From contig CATWCP010000061.1 of assembly GCA_958349325.1 (NCBI GenBank), forward strand, positions 1 to 6,723: DNA of 6,723 bases, read 5' to 3'. This stretch comes from an uncultured Collinsella sp. GTDB lineage: Bacteria; Actinomycetota; Coriobacteriia; Coriobacteriales; Coriobacteriaceae. Numbering within the stretch: position 1 is the first letter of the stretch; the number at the start of each line of letters is the position of its first letter. Positions 1 through 5,573 of this stretch are shown piece by piece. The notes under the pieces were generated by a model. It searched no databases and had not been told where the DNA came from. It saw only the letters and a program-made list of their open reading frames with translations. Position numbers and translations under genes: made by a program.

Positions 1-1
1 G

Positions 2-1354
2 ATGTCCGAGAGCATGCAGCGCGGCTTGCTGCAGCTTCTGGTGTCGATCGGTACCATGGTGGGCGCCGTGAGCGTGATGTTCGTGTTCAGCGTGCAGCTT
101 ACGCTCGTCTTTCTGTTCTTTACGGCACTGTCGCTGCTGGTGACGAAGGTCGTCTCGCGCCGCACGCACGATGTGACGGGTGAGCGCCAGGAGTGGGTGT
201 CCAAGATTACGAGTGCGGTCGAGGAAGGCTATTCGGGCCGTCTGGTGATCCGCGCGTTTAACCGCGAACGTCAGAGCTCCGCTGAGGTGCACGAGGCTTC
301 GAAGGAACTGGCTCGTGTGAGCACCAAGGCCGACTTTATGATCAATGCTGTCGGCCCCGCGGTGCGCTTTATCGGCCGTTTGGCGCAGATCGTTATTGCG
401 CTTGTGGGCTGCAGCATGCTGGTTGCCGGTCACATGACCGTCGGCGTGTTCCAGGCGTTCTTCCAGTTTATCTACGAGGCGTCCGAGCCCATGACGCAGC
501 TGTCGTTTACCTTCAACTCGCTGCAGAGTGCGCTGGCGAGTGCAGAGCGCGTGTTCGACCTGCTCGATGAGCCCGAGATGGAGGCCGATCCGCTGCCGGA
601 CAAGGCCGCCAAGCTGCCGGGTCGCGTGGAGGGCCGCGTCTCCTTTGAGCATGTGCGCTTTGGTTATTCGCCCGACAAGCCGCTTATGCGCGACGTGTCG
701 TTTACCGCCGAGCCGGGCCAGAAGATTGCCGTGGTGGGAACCACGGGCGCAGGCAAGACGACGCTCATCAACCTGCTCATGCGCTTCTACGAGATTGACG
801 GCGGGCGTATTACGCTCGACGGCGTGGATACGAGCCGCATGGACCGCGGCGAGCTACGGCAGCAGTTTGGCATGGTGCTGCAGGACGCCTGGCTGTTCGA
901 TGGCACGATTGCCGAAAACATCGCCTACGGCTGCCCCGAGGCGACGCGCGACGAGATCGTGGCTGCCGCTCGTGCCGCGCAGGTCGACTTCTTTGTGCGC
1001 ACCATGCCGCAGGGCTACGACACGCGCGTGGCCAACGATGCCGAAAGCATCAGCCAGGGCCAGCGTCAGCTGCTGACCATCGCACGCGTGCTGCTCAACA
1101 ACCCGGCGATTCTCATCCTGGACGAGGCGACCTCAAGCGTGGACACGCGTACCGAGCTTGCCATCGGCCGTGCCATGGATGCGCTTATGCGCGGGCGCAC
1201 GAGCTTTGTGATCGCACACCGCCTGTCGACGATTGTGGATGCCGACCTGATCTTGGTCATGGATCACGGCAACATTATCGAGCAGGGCACGCATAAGGAG
1301 CTGCTGGCTGCCGAGGGTGCCTACGCCGACCTCTATCTGAGCCAGTTCGCATAA
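2..1354 (+). CDS. ABC exporter half-transporter (permease-ATPase fusion), 5'-truncated
   Basis: This is the C-terminal part of an ABC exporter half-transporter, with membrane domain and ATPase in one chain. The first visible ATG lies inside the membrane domain: a complete protein of this type has about six membrane helices (about 580-600 residues), while only the last few appear here (about residues 8-50 and 120-165). The true start is therefore left of the window. The nucleotide-binding domain is complete: Walker A GTTGAGKTT at residues 246-254 (Lys252), Q-loop Gln294, signature SQGQR at 351-355, Walker B ILILDEA with Asp374-Glu375, and H-loop His406. The catalytic Glu and switch His are both present, so this half should hydrolyse ATP. 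Such half-transporters often pair with a second one encoded just upstream, which cannot be seen here. The substrate cannot be read from sequence; lipid, peptide or drug export are all possible. TAA stop at 1352-1354. Confidence 0.95.
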   Translation: MSESMQRGLLQLLVSIGTMVGAVSVMFVFSVQLTLVFLFFTALSLLVTKVVSRRTHDVTGERQEWVSKITSAVEEGYSGRLVIRAFNRERQSSAEVHEASKELARVSTKADFMINAVGPAVRFIGRLAQIVIALVGCSMLVAGHMTVGVFQAFFQFIYEASEPMTQLSFTFNSLQSALASAERVFDLLDEPEMEADPLPDKAAKLPGRVEGRVSFEHVRFGYSPDKPLMRDVSFTAEPGQKIAVVGTTGAGKTTLINLLMRFYEIDGGRITLDGVDTSRMDRGELRQQFGMVLQDAWLFDGTIAENIAYGCPEATRDEIVAAARAAQVDFFVRTMPQGYDTRVANDAESISQGQRQLLTIARVLLNNPAILILDEATSSVDTRTELAIGRAMDALMRGRTSFVIAHRLSTIVDADLILVMDHGNIIEQGTHKELLAAEGAYADLYLSQFA

Positions 1355-1380
1355 TGTGACAAAGGGACAGTCCCACATGT
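1355..1380. repeat. Short palindromic repeat with GGGACAGTCCC core
   Basis: Directly after the ABC transporter stop lies TGTGACAAA, then the interrupted palindrome GGGACAGTCCC (1364-1374; 5-bp arms around one A), then ACATGT. Similar GGGACAGTCCC/TTTGTCACA intergenic units are, from memory, recurrent in Coriobacteriia genomes and resemble REP-type palindromes. Only one copy is in this window, so repeat status is inference. Confidence 0.4.
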
Positions 1381-1381
1381 C

Positions 1382-1440
1382 GCATCAACGCAAAGGCGCG
1401 CCGGGGATGAATTCCCTGGCGCGCCTTCTTGTGTTGATGC
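1382..1440. terminator. Bidirectional hairpin between the ABC gene and cysE
   Basis: A 10-bp perfect stem AAGGCGCGCC (1393-1402) / GGCGCGCCTT (1418-1427) continues inward for 5 pairs (1403-1407 with 1413-1417, one G-U) to a 5-nt loop. Outside an internal loop, an 8-bp stem GCATCAAC (1382-1389) / GTTGATGC (1433-1440) closes the structure. It sits between the 3' ends of two convergent genes and could stop both transcripts. T-runs on either side are short (CTTCTTG on +, CTTTGCG on -), so efficiency is uncertain. Confidence 0.7.
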
Positions 1441-1461
1441 GGGCTTGTGCCGTTCGCAGCC

Positions 1462-2166
1462 CTAGCGTTCGTCCGCGAGCTTGGCGACGAGGGCCTTGAG
1501 CTCGGCCACCTCTCGCTCGAGCTCCTTGACGCGGCGGGCATTCTCGGTGATGCCTTGACGGTTGAGCGCGGATTGCTCGGCGGCATCGTCGGGCATGTAC
1601 TCGCGATGCTGCTTGGCATCGAAGCTCTCCTCGAACACGCGGCAGCCGTTGCGCTTGATGATGCGTCCCGGCACGCCAACAACGGTGCAGTTGTCGGGCA
1701 CGTCCTTAACGACGACCGAGTTGCCGCCGATCTTGACGTTGTTGCCGATGCGGATGTTGCCGAGCACCTTGGCGCCCGTGCCCACGGTGACGTTATCGCC
1801 GAGCGTTGGGTGGCGTTTGCCGGTCTCGTTGCCGGTGCCGCCGAGCGTAACGCCCTGATAGAGCACGCAGTTGTCGCCCACAATGGTGGTCTCGCCGATG
1901 ACGACGCCCATGGCGTGGTCGATAAAGAAGTGCTTACCGATCTGTGCGGCGGGATGAATCTCGACGCCGGTGATATGACGGGTGATTTGCGAGAGCACGC
2001 GGGCGAGCGAGCGATGTCCATGCTCCCACAGCCAGTGCTCGGGCACGTGGTTCCACTTGGCGTGCAGGCCAGGATAGGAAAGGAAGATGACCAGACCGTT
2101 TTGCGCGGCGGGGTCCTGCGCTTGGACGGTCTTGATGTCCTCGCGAATGGTATTGATAAAGCTCAC
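1462..2166 (-). CDS. cysE: Serine O-acetyltransferase
   Basis: Transfers acetyl from acetyl-CoA to L-serine, giving O-acetylserine, the substrate for cysteine synthesis; cytosolic. It has 234 residues from the GTG start. After a short helical N-terminus (1-65) comes a left-handed beta-helix of hexapeptide repeats (about 68-170), with the hallmark segments FFIDHAMGVVIGE (79-92; Asp83-His84 correspond to the catalytic dyad) and QGVTLGGTG...GKRHPTLGDN (104-125; His119 matches the second active-site His). The N-terminal region is shorter than in E. coli CysE, as in the compact bacterial EpsC/CysE type. The GTG at 2166-2164 is preceded by AGGGAGGG with a 6-nt spacer. The ATG that would extend the frame to 2253 lies upstream of the likely promoter and has no ribosome site. 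The C-terminus (about 211-234) is a charged, leucine-repeating predicted coiled coil ending in ADER, not the Ile-terminated tail that docks into cysteine synthase in E. coli. It is monocistronic as far as visible. Confidence 0.95.
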   Translation of the reverse strand: MSFINTIREDIKTVQAQDPAAQNGLVIFLSYPGLHAKWNHVPEHWLWEHGHRSLARVLSQITRHITGVEIHPAAQIGKHFFIDHAMGVVIGETTIVGDNCVLYQGVTLGGTGNETGKRHPTLGDNVTVGTGAKVLGNIRIGNNVKIGGNSVVVKDVPDNCTVVGVPGRIIKRNGCRVFEESFDAKQHREYMPDDAAEQSALNRQGITENARRVKELEREVAELKALVAKLADER

Positions 2167-2172
2167 CGGCCG

Positions 2173-2180
2173 CCCTCCCT
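2173..2180 (-). promoter_or_regulatory. Ribosome binding site that fixes the cysE GTG start
   Basis: On the minus strand AGGGAGGG lies 6 nt before the GTG at 2166-2164. It is a near-ideal Shine-Dalgarno at ideal spacing, which decides for this non-ATG start over the longer frame from 2253. Confidence 0.8.
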
Positions 2181-2207
2181 TAGCGCCATGGCAATGCGAT
2201 TCAATAA

Positions 2208-2235
2208 AGTATAGCGATTCGCTAGGGATTAGGAA
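2208..2235 (-). promoter_or_regulatory. Candidate cysE promoter
   Basis: Minus-strand TATACT (2213-2208) is a good -10 element. A weak -35, TTCCTA (2235-2230), lies 16 bp upstream. Predicted transcription start is near 2201, giving a leader of about 35 nt. The -10 is convincing, the -35 is not. Confidence 0.45.
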
Positions 2236-2309
2236 GGACAATCTTGGCGGCATTGCGCGACAGGTGTCAGTTATGCAAACTTGCTGGTAATGGAGTCATG
2301 CTTTTGTGG

Positions 2310-2343
2310 GGTTGCGCACGAGGGGACGCCGCAACCGTATACT
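2310..2343 (+). promoter_or_regulatory. Candidate promoter with inverted repeat upstream of the DedA gene
   Basis: TATACT at 2338-2343 is a good -10; the best -35-like hexamer, TTGCGC (2312-2317), has a long 20-bp spacer. A 7-bp inverted repeat, GGTTGCG (2310-2316) and CGCAACC (2330-2336), separated by 13 bp, occupies the spacer and abuts the -10. It could be an operator for an unknown regulator. Predicted start near 2350, leader about 40 nt. Confidence 0.4.
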
Positions 2344-2389
2344 GGTCAACTTGGACGTATCCGCGCCCACAACTGAGAGGTTTTACTTC

Positions 2390-3028
2390 ATGGGTTTCAT
2401 CAATTTTATCGCCGAGCTGCTTAAGGATCCGCGCACCGCGATCGCCAGCTGGATCGCCGCCGGCCCGCTTATGGCCTACGGCTGCGTGTTCCTGATCATC
2501 TTTATCGAGACGGGCGTGGTGTTCTTCCCGTTCCTTCCCGGTGATTCGCTGCTGTTTGCTTCGGGCTTCTTTGCCCACAACGGCGGCTTTAACATCGTGG
2601 CCCTGCTGGCCGTCGCATGGTCGGCTGCCATTTTGGGTGATCAGTGCAACTTTATGATCGGTCACTTCTTTGGCAAAAAGATCATCGCTTCGGGCAAGGT
2701 CAAGGCCATGACGCCCGAGCGCATCAAAAAGTCCGAGGACTTCTTGGACAAGTGGGGTCACCTGGCCATCTTCCTGGGTCGCTTCTTCCCGTTTATCCGC
2801 ACCTTTGTGCCCTTTATCGCCGGCATGGGCGGCATGCACTGGCGCAACTTTGTCGTCTTTAACGTGCTGGGTGGCATTACCTGGTCAACGCTCTTTACGC
2901 TGCTGGGCTACTTCTTTGGCGGCATCCCCTTTGTGCAGGAGCACTTTGAGCTGCTGATCGTCGGCATCGTTGCCGTGTCGATCATCCCGACCGTGGTCGG
3001 TCTGGTCAAGGCTAAGCTGGGCAAATAG
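2390..3028 (+). CDS. DedA-family membrane protein (VTT domain)
   Basis: DedA/VTT-fold integral membrane protein of 212 residues, the usual family size. Family members act in phospholipid flipping or undecaprenyl-phosphate recycling, proton-motive-force maintenance and tolerance to cationic compounds; the exact role here is unassigned. Hydrophobic segments lie at about 27-46, 68-83, 138-158, 160-178 and 187-206. Family motifs are clear: Glu40, PFLPGDSLLFASG (47-59, with Asp52) and GRFFPFIRTFVPFIAGM (130-146, with Arg131 and Arg137). Glu40, Asp52, Arg131 and Arg137 align, with a one-residue offset, with residues known to be essential in E. coli YqjA/YghB (E39, D51, R130, R136), so the protein should be functional. 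The ATG at 2390 follows GAGAGG with a 9-nt spacer; an in-frame ATG at 2306 lies upstream of the likely promoter. It is a single-gene unit with its own terminator, divergent from cysE. Confidence 0.93.
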   Translation: MGFINFIAELLKDPRTAIASWIAAGPLMAYGCVFLIIFIETGVVFFPFLPGDSLLFASGFFAHNGGFNIVALLAVAWSAAILGDQCNFMIGHFFGKKIIASGKVKAMTPERIKKSEDFLDKWGHLAIFLGRFFPFIRTFVPFIAGMGGMHWRNFVVFNVLGGITWSTLFTLLGYFFGGIPFVQEHFELLIVGIVAVSIIPTVVGLVKAKLGK

Positions 3029-3065
3029 AACGCCTAGCTCGAGCCAGCGCGCAGACCGTACAGTT

Positions 3066-3100
3066 GAGGCCCGTCACTGCTTACGGTGGCGGGCCTCTTT
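3066..3100 (+). terminator. Intrinsic terminator after the DedA gene
   Basis: GAGGCCCG (3066-3073) pairs perfectly with CGGGCCTC (3090-3097). Four further pairs (3074-3077 with 3086-3089, one G-U) close an 8-nt loop, followed by TTT. A compact GC-rich hairpin 37 nt after the stop codon. Confidence 0.85.
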
Positions 3101-3121
3101 AGCTTCGGTCAAATGAAAATA

Positions 3122-3173
3122 CTTTAGTTAGTTAAAGAAAAACGTTTTATCAGATGCGTGCGGGGAGTACAAT
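3122..3173 (+). promoter_or_regulatory. Candidate ilvE promoter with A/T-rich upstream region
   Basis: TACAAT at 3168-3173 is a reasonable -10. The hexamer 17 bp upstream, TTTTAT (3145-3150), is a poor -35, so an activator or the A/T-rich tract at 3112-3150 may compensate. Within that tract CTTTA (3122-3126) and TAAAG (3133-3137) form a small inverted repeat around GTTAGT, a possible operator. The predicted start is 3180/3181, which coincides with an ATG at 3181. Confidence 0.45.
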
Positions 3174-3180
3174 CTCGTGC

Positions 3181-3330
3181 ATGCGAATCGACGTGCCATC
3201 GGCTTTGATGCTGCTCGCGTGTCCCGTCCGGCTCTACGCTCCGGGCGTGCGACGTTGCGACGCGGTCGGCCTCGGTCCTTGCGTGCGGGTTCGCGAGTAT
3301 GCAACTGTGTATGTAAGGAGCGACATATGA
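3181..3330 (+). CDS. Possible 49-codon upstream ORF / leader peptide of ilvE
   Basis: An ATG at 3181 opens a 49-residue frame ending in TGA at 3328-3330, so its stop overlaps the ilvE start as ATGA (3327-3330), a translational-coupling arrangement. It begins MRIDVPSALMLL and is 15/49 Val, Leu or Ile (8 V, 5 L, 2 I), with three Cys. There is no Shine-Dalgarno at usable distance, but the predicted transcription start falls on or next to this ATG, so it could be leaderless, as is common in actinobacteria. Against it: stop-free frames of this size arise by chance at this GC, V and L are common residues, and there is no run of regulatory codons. Confidence 0.3.
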   Translation: MRIDVPSALMLLACPVRLYAPGVRRCDAVGLGPCVRVREYATVYVRSDI

Positions 3331-4379
3331 CTGTCGAGAAGAAGGATATCGATTGGGGTAGCCTCGGCTTTGGCTACATGAAGACCGATTACAGCTACGA
3401 GGCCCATTGGAAGGACGGCGAGTGGGACGAGGGCGGCCTGACCACCGACCACACCCTGCACGTCTCCGAGTGCGGCGGCATCTTCCATTACTGCCAGGAG
3501 GTCTTTGAGGGCCTGAAGGCTTACACCGCCGAGGACGGCAGCATCGTCTGCTTCCGCCCCGACATGAACGCCGAGCGCATGTACAACTCTGCGCAGCGCC
3601 TCGAGATGCCCCCGTTCCCCAAGGACAAGTTCGTCGAGGCTGTCAAGCAGGTCGTTTCTGCCAACGCCGCCTGGGTTCCGCCCTTCGGTTCCGGCGCGAC
3701 CCTGTACGTGCGTCCGTTTATGATCGGCTCCGGTGACGTGATCGGCGTGGCTCCCGCTCCTGAGTACACGTTCCGCATTCTCGTGACCCCGGTCGGTCCG
3801 TACTTTAAGGGTGGCCTCAAGCCCGTCAAGCTGCGCGTTTCCGAGTATGACCGCGCGGCACCGCACGGCACCGGCAATATCAAGGCCGGCCTGAACTACG
3901 CCATGTCCCTCAAGCCCACGATGGAGGCCCATCGCGAGGGCTATGCCGAGAACCTGTATCTCGACTCCGAGTCCCGCACCTATGTCGAGGAGACCGGCGG
4001 CGCCAACGTCCTGTTCGTGAAGGAGGACGGCACGCTCGTCGTTCCGCAGTCGCACACCGACTCCATCCTGCCCTCCATCACCCGTCGTTCGCTTGTTCAG
4101 GTTGCTCAGGACCTGGGCATGACCGTTGACCAGCGCCCCGTCGAGTGGGCCGAGGTCAAGGCCGGTACCTTTGTCGAGTGCGGCCTGTGCGGCACCGCTG
4201 CCGTCATCTCTCCGGTTGGCGAAATCGACAACAAGGTTTACGGCGCCGACGAGACCGTGACCTTCCCGGCTGGCTACACCGAGATCGGGCCTGTGATGAA
4301 GAAGCTCCGCGAGACCCTGACTGGTATCCAGTCTGGTGCTGTCGAGGATAAGCACAACTGGGTTTACACCGTCGCGTAA
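3327..4379 (+). CDS. ilvE: Branched-chain-amino-acid aminotransferase
   Basis: PLP-dependent fold-type IV aminotransferase of 350 residues, interconverting Leu, Ile and Val with their 2-oxo acids using glutamate/2-oxoglutarate: the last synthetic and first catabolic step; cytosolic. Length and motifs fit the class II (eukaryote-like) BCAT group rather than the roughly 310-residue E. coli type. Visible are YCQEVFEGLKAY (55-66), RPFMIGSG (129-136), the PLP lysine Lys186 in GTGNIKAGLNYA, YVEETGGANVLFV (about 219-231, with the cofactor-contacting Glu) and ECGLCGTAAVISPVG near residue 286. The ATG at 3327 follows AAGGAG with a 6-nt spacer. The in-frame GTG at 3177 would add 50 Arg-rich residues with no family counterpart and is rejected. 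CGLC is a CXXC just before the position of the human BCAT redox CXXC, which is A..S here. Single-gene unit with a leader of about 146 nt. Confidence 0.95.
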   Translation: MTVEKKDIDWGSLGFGYMKTDYSYEAHWKDGEWDEGGLTTDHTLHVSECGGIFHYCQEVFEGLKAYTAEDGSIVCFRPDMNAERMYNSAQRLEMPPFPKDKFVEAVKQVVSANAAWVPPFGSGATLYVRPFMIGSGDVIGVAPAPEYTFRILVTPVGPYFKGGLKPVKLRVSEYDRAAPHGTGNIKAGLNYAMSLKPTMEAHREGYAENLYLDSESRTYVEETGGANVLFVKEDGTLVVPQSHTDSILPSITRRSLVQVAQDLGMTVDQRPVEWAEVKAGTFVECGLCGTAAVISPVGEIDNKVYGADETVTFPAGYTEIGPVMKKLRETLTGIQSGAVEDKHNWVYTVA

Positions 4380-4411
4380 TTTGTCTTACCTATCCGGGCA
4401 GAGAGCAAGTT

Positions 4412-4523
4412 CCCTCCCGGCGCGTCCTCGGACATGCAAGAAGCCCTCGCTGCGCACTTCGTGCGGCGAGGGCTTCTTGCATCCTGCGGAGTGCGCCGGA
4501 AAGGAGGGTCGCCCTTTTGTTTT
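4412..4523 (+). terminator. Large nested hairpin and T-rich tail after ilvE
   Basis: The core is a perfect 17-bp stem ATGCAAGAAGCCCTCGC (4434-4450) with 4466-4482. After a 2-nt bulge (4451-4452) it continues with CGCAC (4453-4457) / GTGCG (4461-4465) and a TTC loop. Outside it CCGGCGC (4417-4423) pairs with GCGCCGG (4493-4499), and CCCTC (4412-4416) with GAGGG (4504-4508). T-rich sequence (TTTTGTTT, 4515-4522) follows the outer stem, not the core, so the full structure is the best terminator reading. It is unusually large for a plain terminator and could be a REP/BIME-like element serving as one. Confidence 0.7.
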
Positions 4524-4547
4524 GGTTCGCGCCGTGTGGGGGTGGTG

Positions 4548-4758
4548 GCGACGTGCATTTTTGCGAGTATTCTGCAATCGAAGGCCCCTGCATACCGACC
4601 TCGGGCAAAAAATCGGGATTTCTCGATGTTTTCTACGGATGATGGGCGGGGTTATGGGCTGACAGCGGTTGATTTGCAGGGATATTCGCGGTCTTTGGCA
4701 TTTATCGTGGCGCCCGAAGCTCTTGGTTATGTTGAATACTCCTAAAAATGCACGGCGC
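4548..4758. repeat. MITE-like segment bounded by 25-bp imperfect inverted repeats
   Basis: The left arm (4548-4572) and the reverse complement of the right arm (4734-4758) match at 22 of 25 positions, sharing CGTGCATTTTT, a 2-base difference, then GAGTATTC. The enclosed 161 bp has no convincing gene: short frames run through it without ribosome sites and with poor codon use. The interior is lower in GC than the flanking genes and includes a run CAAAAAATCGGGATTTCTCG (4606-4625). No clear target-site duplication is visible. It may be a small non-autonomous mobile element, or two inward-facing copies of a protein-binding motif. The name describes shape only. Confidence 0.45.
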
Positions 4759-4784
4759 TTAGAGGGGGACCTTCGCGAAAAGGG

Positions 4785-4823
4785 AAACCGCCCCGTCGAA
4801 GTATGCATTCGACGGGGCGGTTT
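4785..4823 (-). terminator. Intrinsic terminator of the lemA-family gene (probably bidirectional)
   Basis: A perfect 16-bp stem, 4785-4800 (AAACCGCCCCGTCGAA) with 4808-4823, has a 7-nt loop GTATGCA. Read on the minus strand it is followed by TTTCCCTTTTCG, a T-rich tail suited to the leftward lemA-family transcript, whose stop lies 37 bp away. The symmetric stem ends also allow rightward activity. Confidence 0.85.
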
Positions 4824-4859
4824 ATGCATTTGGCTGATTAAGGATGCGCTGTCAAACTA

Positions 4860-5411
4860 CTAGAACTTGACGGTCGGGGCCTGGCGGGCTGCTTCGGCGG
4901 CCTCGAAGCCCTGGCGCTCCTTAAACTGGAAGATGCCGGCAAAGATGACAGCCGGGAACGTCTGAATGGCGTTGTTGTAGCTGAGCACGCAATCGTTGTA
5001 GCTCTGGCGTGCATAGCTAATCTTGTTCTCGGTATCCTCGAGCGATGCCTGCAGCTGCGTAAAGTTGGTGTTTGCCTTAAGATCGGGATAGGCCTCGGCC
5101 ACAGCGAAGAGCTGGCGCAGTGCGCCGGTCAGCACGTTGTCGGCTTCCATCTTGGCCTCGGGCGTGGTGGCCTTGACGGCGGTGTTGCGCGCGCTGATCA
5201 CGGCGGAGAGCGTCTCCTGCTCGTGCTTGGCGTAGCCCTTGACGGTCTCGACCAGGTTGGGGATCAGGTCGTTGCGGCGCTGCAGCTGCGTATCGATGTT
5301 CTGCCAGGCGTTATCGATGCGGTTACGCTTGGTGACCATGTTGTTGTAGATGCCGGCGATGGCGCAGACAATCACAATGACAACAACGATGCCGATGATG
5401 ACGGTAATCAT
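4860..5411 (-). CDS. LemA-family membrane protein
   Basis: LemA-family protein of 183 residues, the normal length. Residues 2-21 form one very hydrophobic N-terminal membrane anchor (Val/Ile-rich). The rest is the helical-bundle LemA domain, with the diagnostic stretch RNRIDNAW..ID.QLQRRNDLIPNLVETVKGY..HE (29-64), then the helix with ISARN (72-76), NFTQLQASLEDTENKISYARQSYND, and an ending with FPAVIFAGIFQFKERQGF. The family's biochemical role is unsettled; members often sit beside HtpX-type proteases or TPM-domain proteins, and neither is present here. The ATG at 5411-5409 has GGAG 5 nt upstream. The frame stays open to 5639, but that extension passes through the likely promoter and lacks family similarity. 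Transcribed alone, leftward, divergent from the TetR gene. Confidence 0.93.
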   Translation of the reverse strand: MITVIIGIVVVIVIVCAIAGIYNNMVTKRNRIDNAWQNIDTQLQRRNDLIPNLVETVKGYAKHEQETLSAVISARNTAVKATTPEAKMEADNVLTGALRQLFAVAEAYPDLKANTNFTQLQASLEDTENKISYARQSYNDCVLSYNNAIQTFPAVIFAGIFQFKERQGFEAAEAARQAPTVKF

Positions 5412-5458
5412 GATGTCTCCGTTTCGAATGGCCGCGGCGGCATGCGCCAGCTGCCGTT

Positions 5459-5480
5459 GGTATAACGCTACTAGTATACC
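5459..5480 (-). promoter_or_regulatory. Candidate lemA-family promoter -10 within an inverted repeat
   Basis: Minus-strand TATACT (5478-5473) is a good -10 for the leftward gene; no convincing -35 is seen at 16-18 bp. It lies inside an inverted repeat, GGTATA (5459-5464) and TATACC (5475-5480), around 10 bp. A repressor bound there would block transcription, and the divergent TetR product is an obvious candidate. The arms are only 6 bp, so chance is possible. Confidence 0.4.
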
Positions 5481-5567
5481 CGCAACGTTTTGCCGTGCCG
5501 AACTTTCCGGTAAGCGTTGTGTTTTCGTCGGGGTCGGCACCGGGGCAAAGCGCGCGAGGTACAGGTG

Positions 5568-5573
5568 TAAGAT
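5568..5573 (+). promoter_or_regulatory. Possible -10 of the tetR-family gene
   Basis: TAAGAT at 5568-5573 resembles a -10 element and lies 37 bp before the ATG at 5611. No recognisable -35 lies 16-18 bp upstream. This is the best candidate in the 199-bp divergent intergenic region but is weak. Confidence 0.25.

Noticed and set aside
1447..2214. 255-codon open frame on the + strand opposite cysE
   Set aside because: It mirrors cysE codon structure in a GC-rich gene; the opposite strand encodes a complete, motif-bearing CysE. No ribosome site and no recognisable domain.
3177..3326. 50-residue N-terminal extension of IlvE from GTG 3177
   Set aside because: Arg-rich, no family counterpart, and the ATG at 3327 has an ideal AAGGAG ribosome site. 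The competing 49-codon frame from 3181 is kept only as a hypothesis.
3174..3326. T-box or other known riboswitch in the ilvE leader
   Set aside because: No T-box sequence (AGGGTGGNACCGCG-like), no specifier-stem pattern and no terminator hairpin with T-run before ilvE.
3234..4355. 373-codon open frame on the - strand opposite ilvE
   Set aside because: Antisense shadow of a strongly conserved aminotransferase; composition (Gly/Leu/Val/Asp/His-rich) is typical of a reverse-complement reading of GC-rich coding DNA.
4336..4863. Several 64-147-codon open frames on both strands between ilvE and lemA
   Set aside because: They run through the hairpins and the inverted-repeat segment, lack ribosome sites, have biased Arg/Pro-rich composition and resemble no family.
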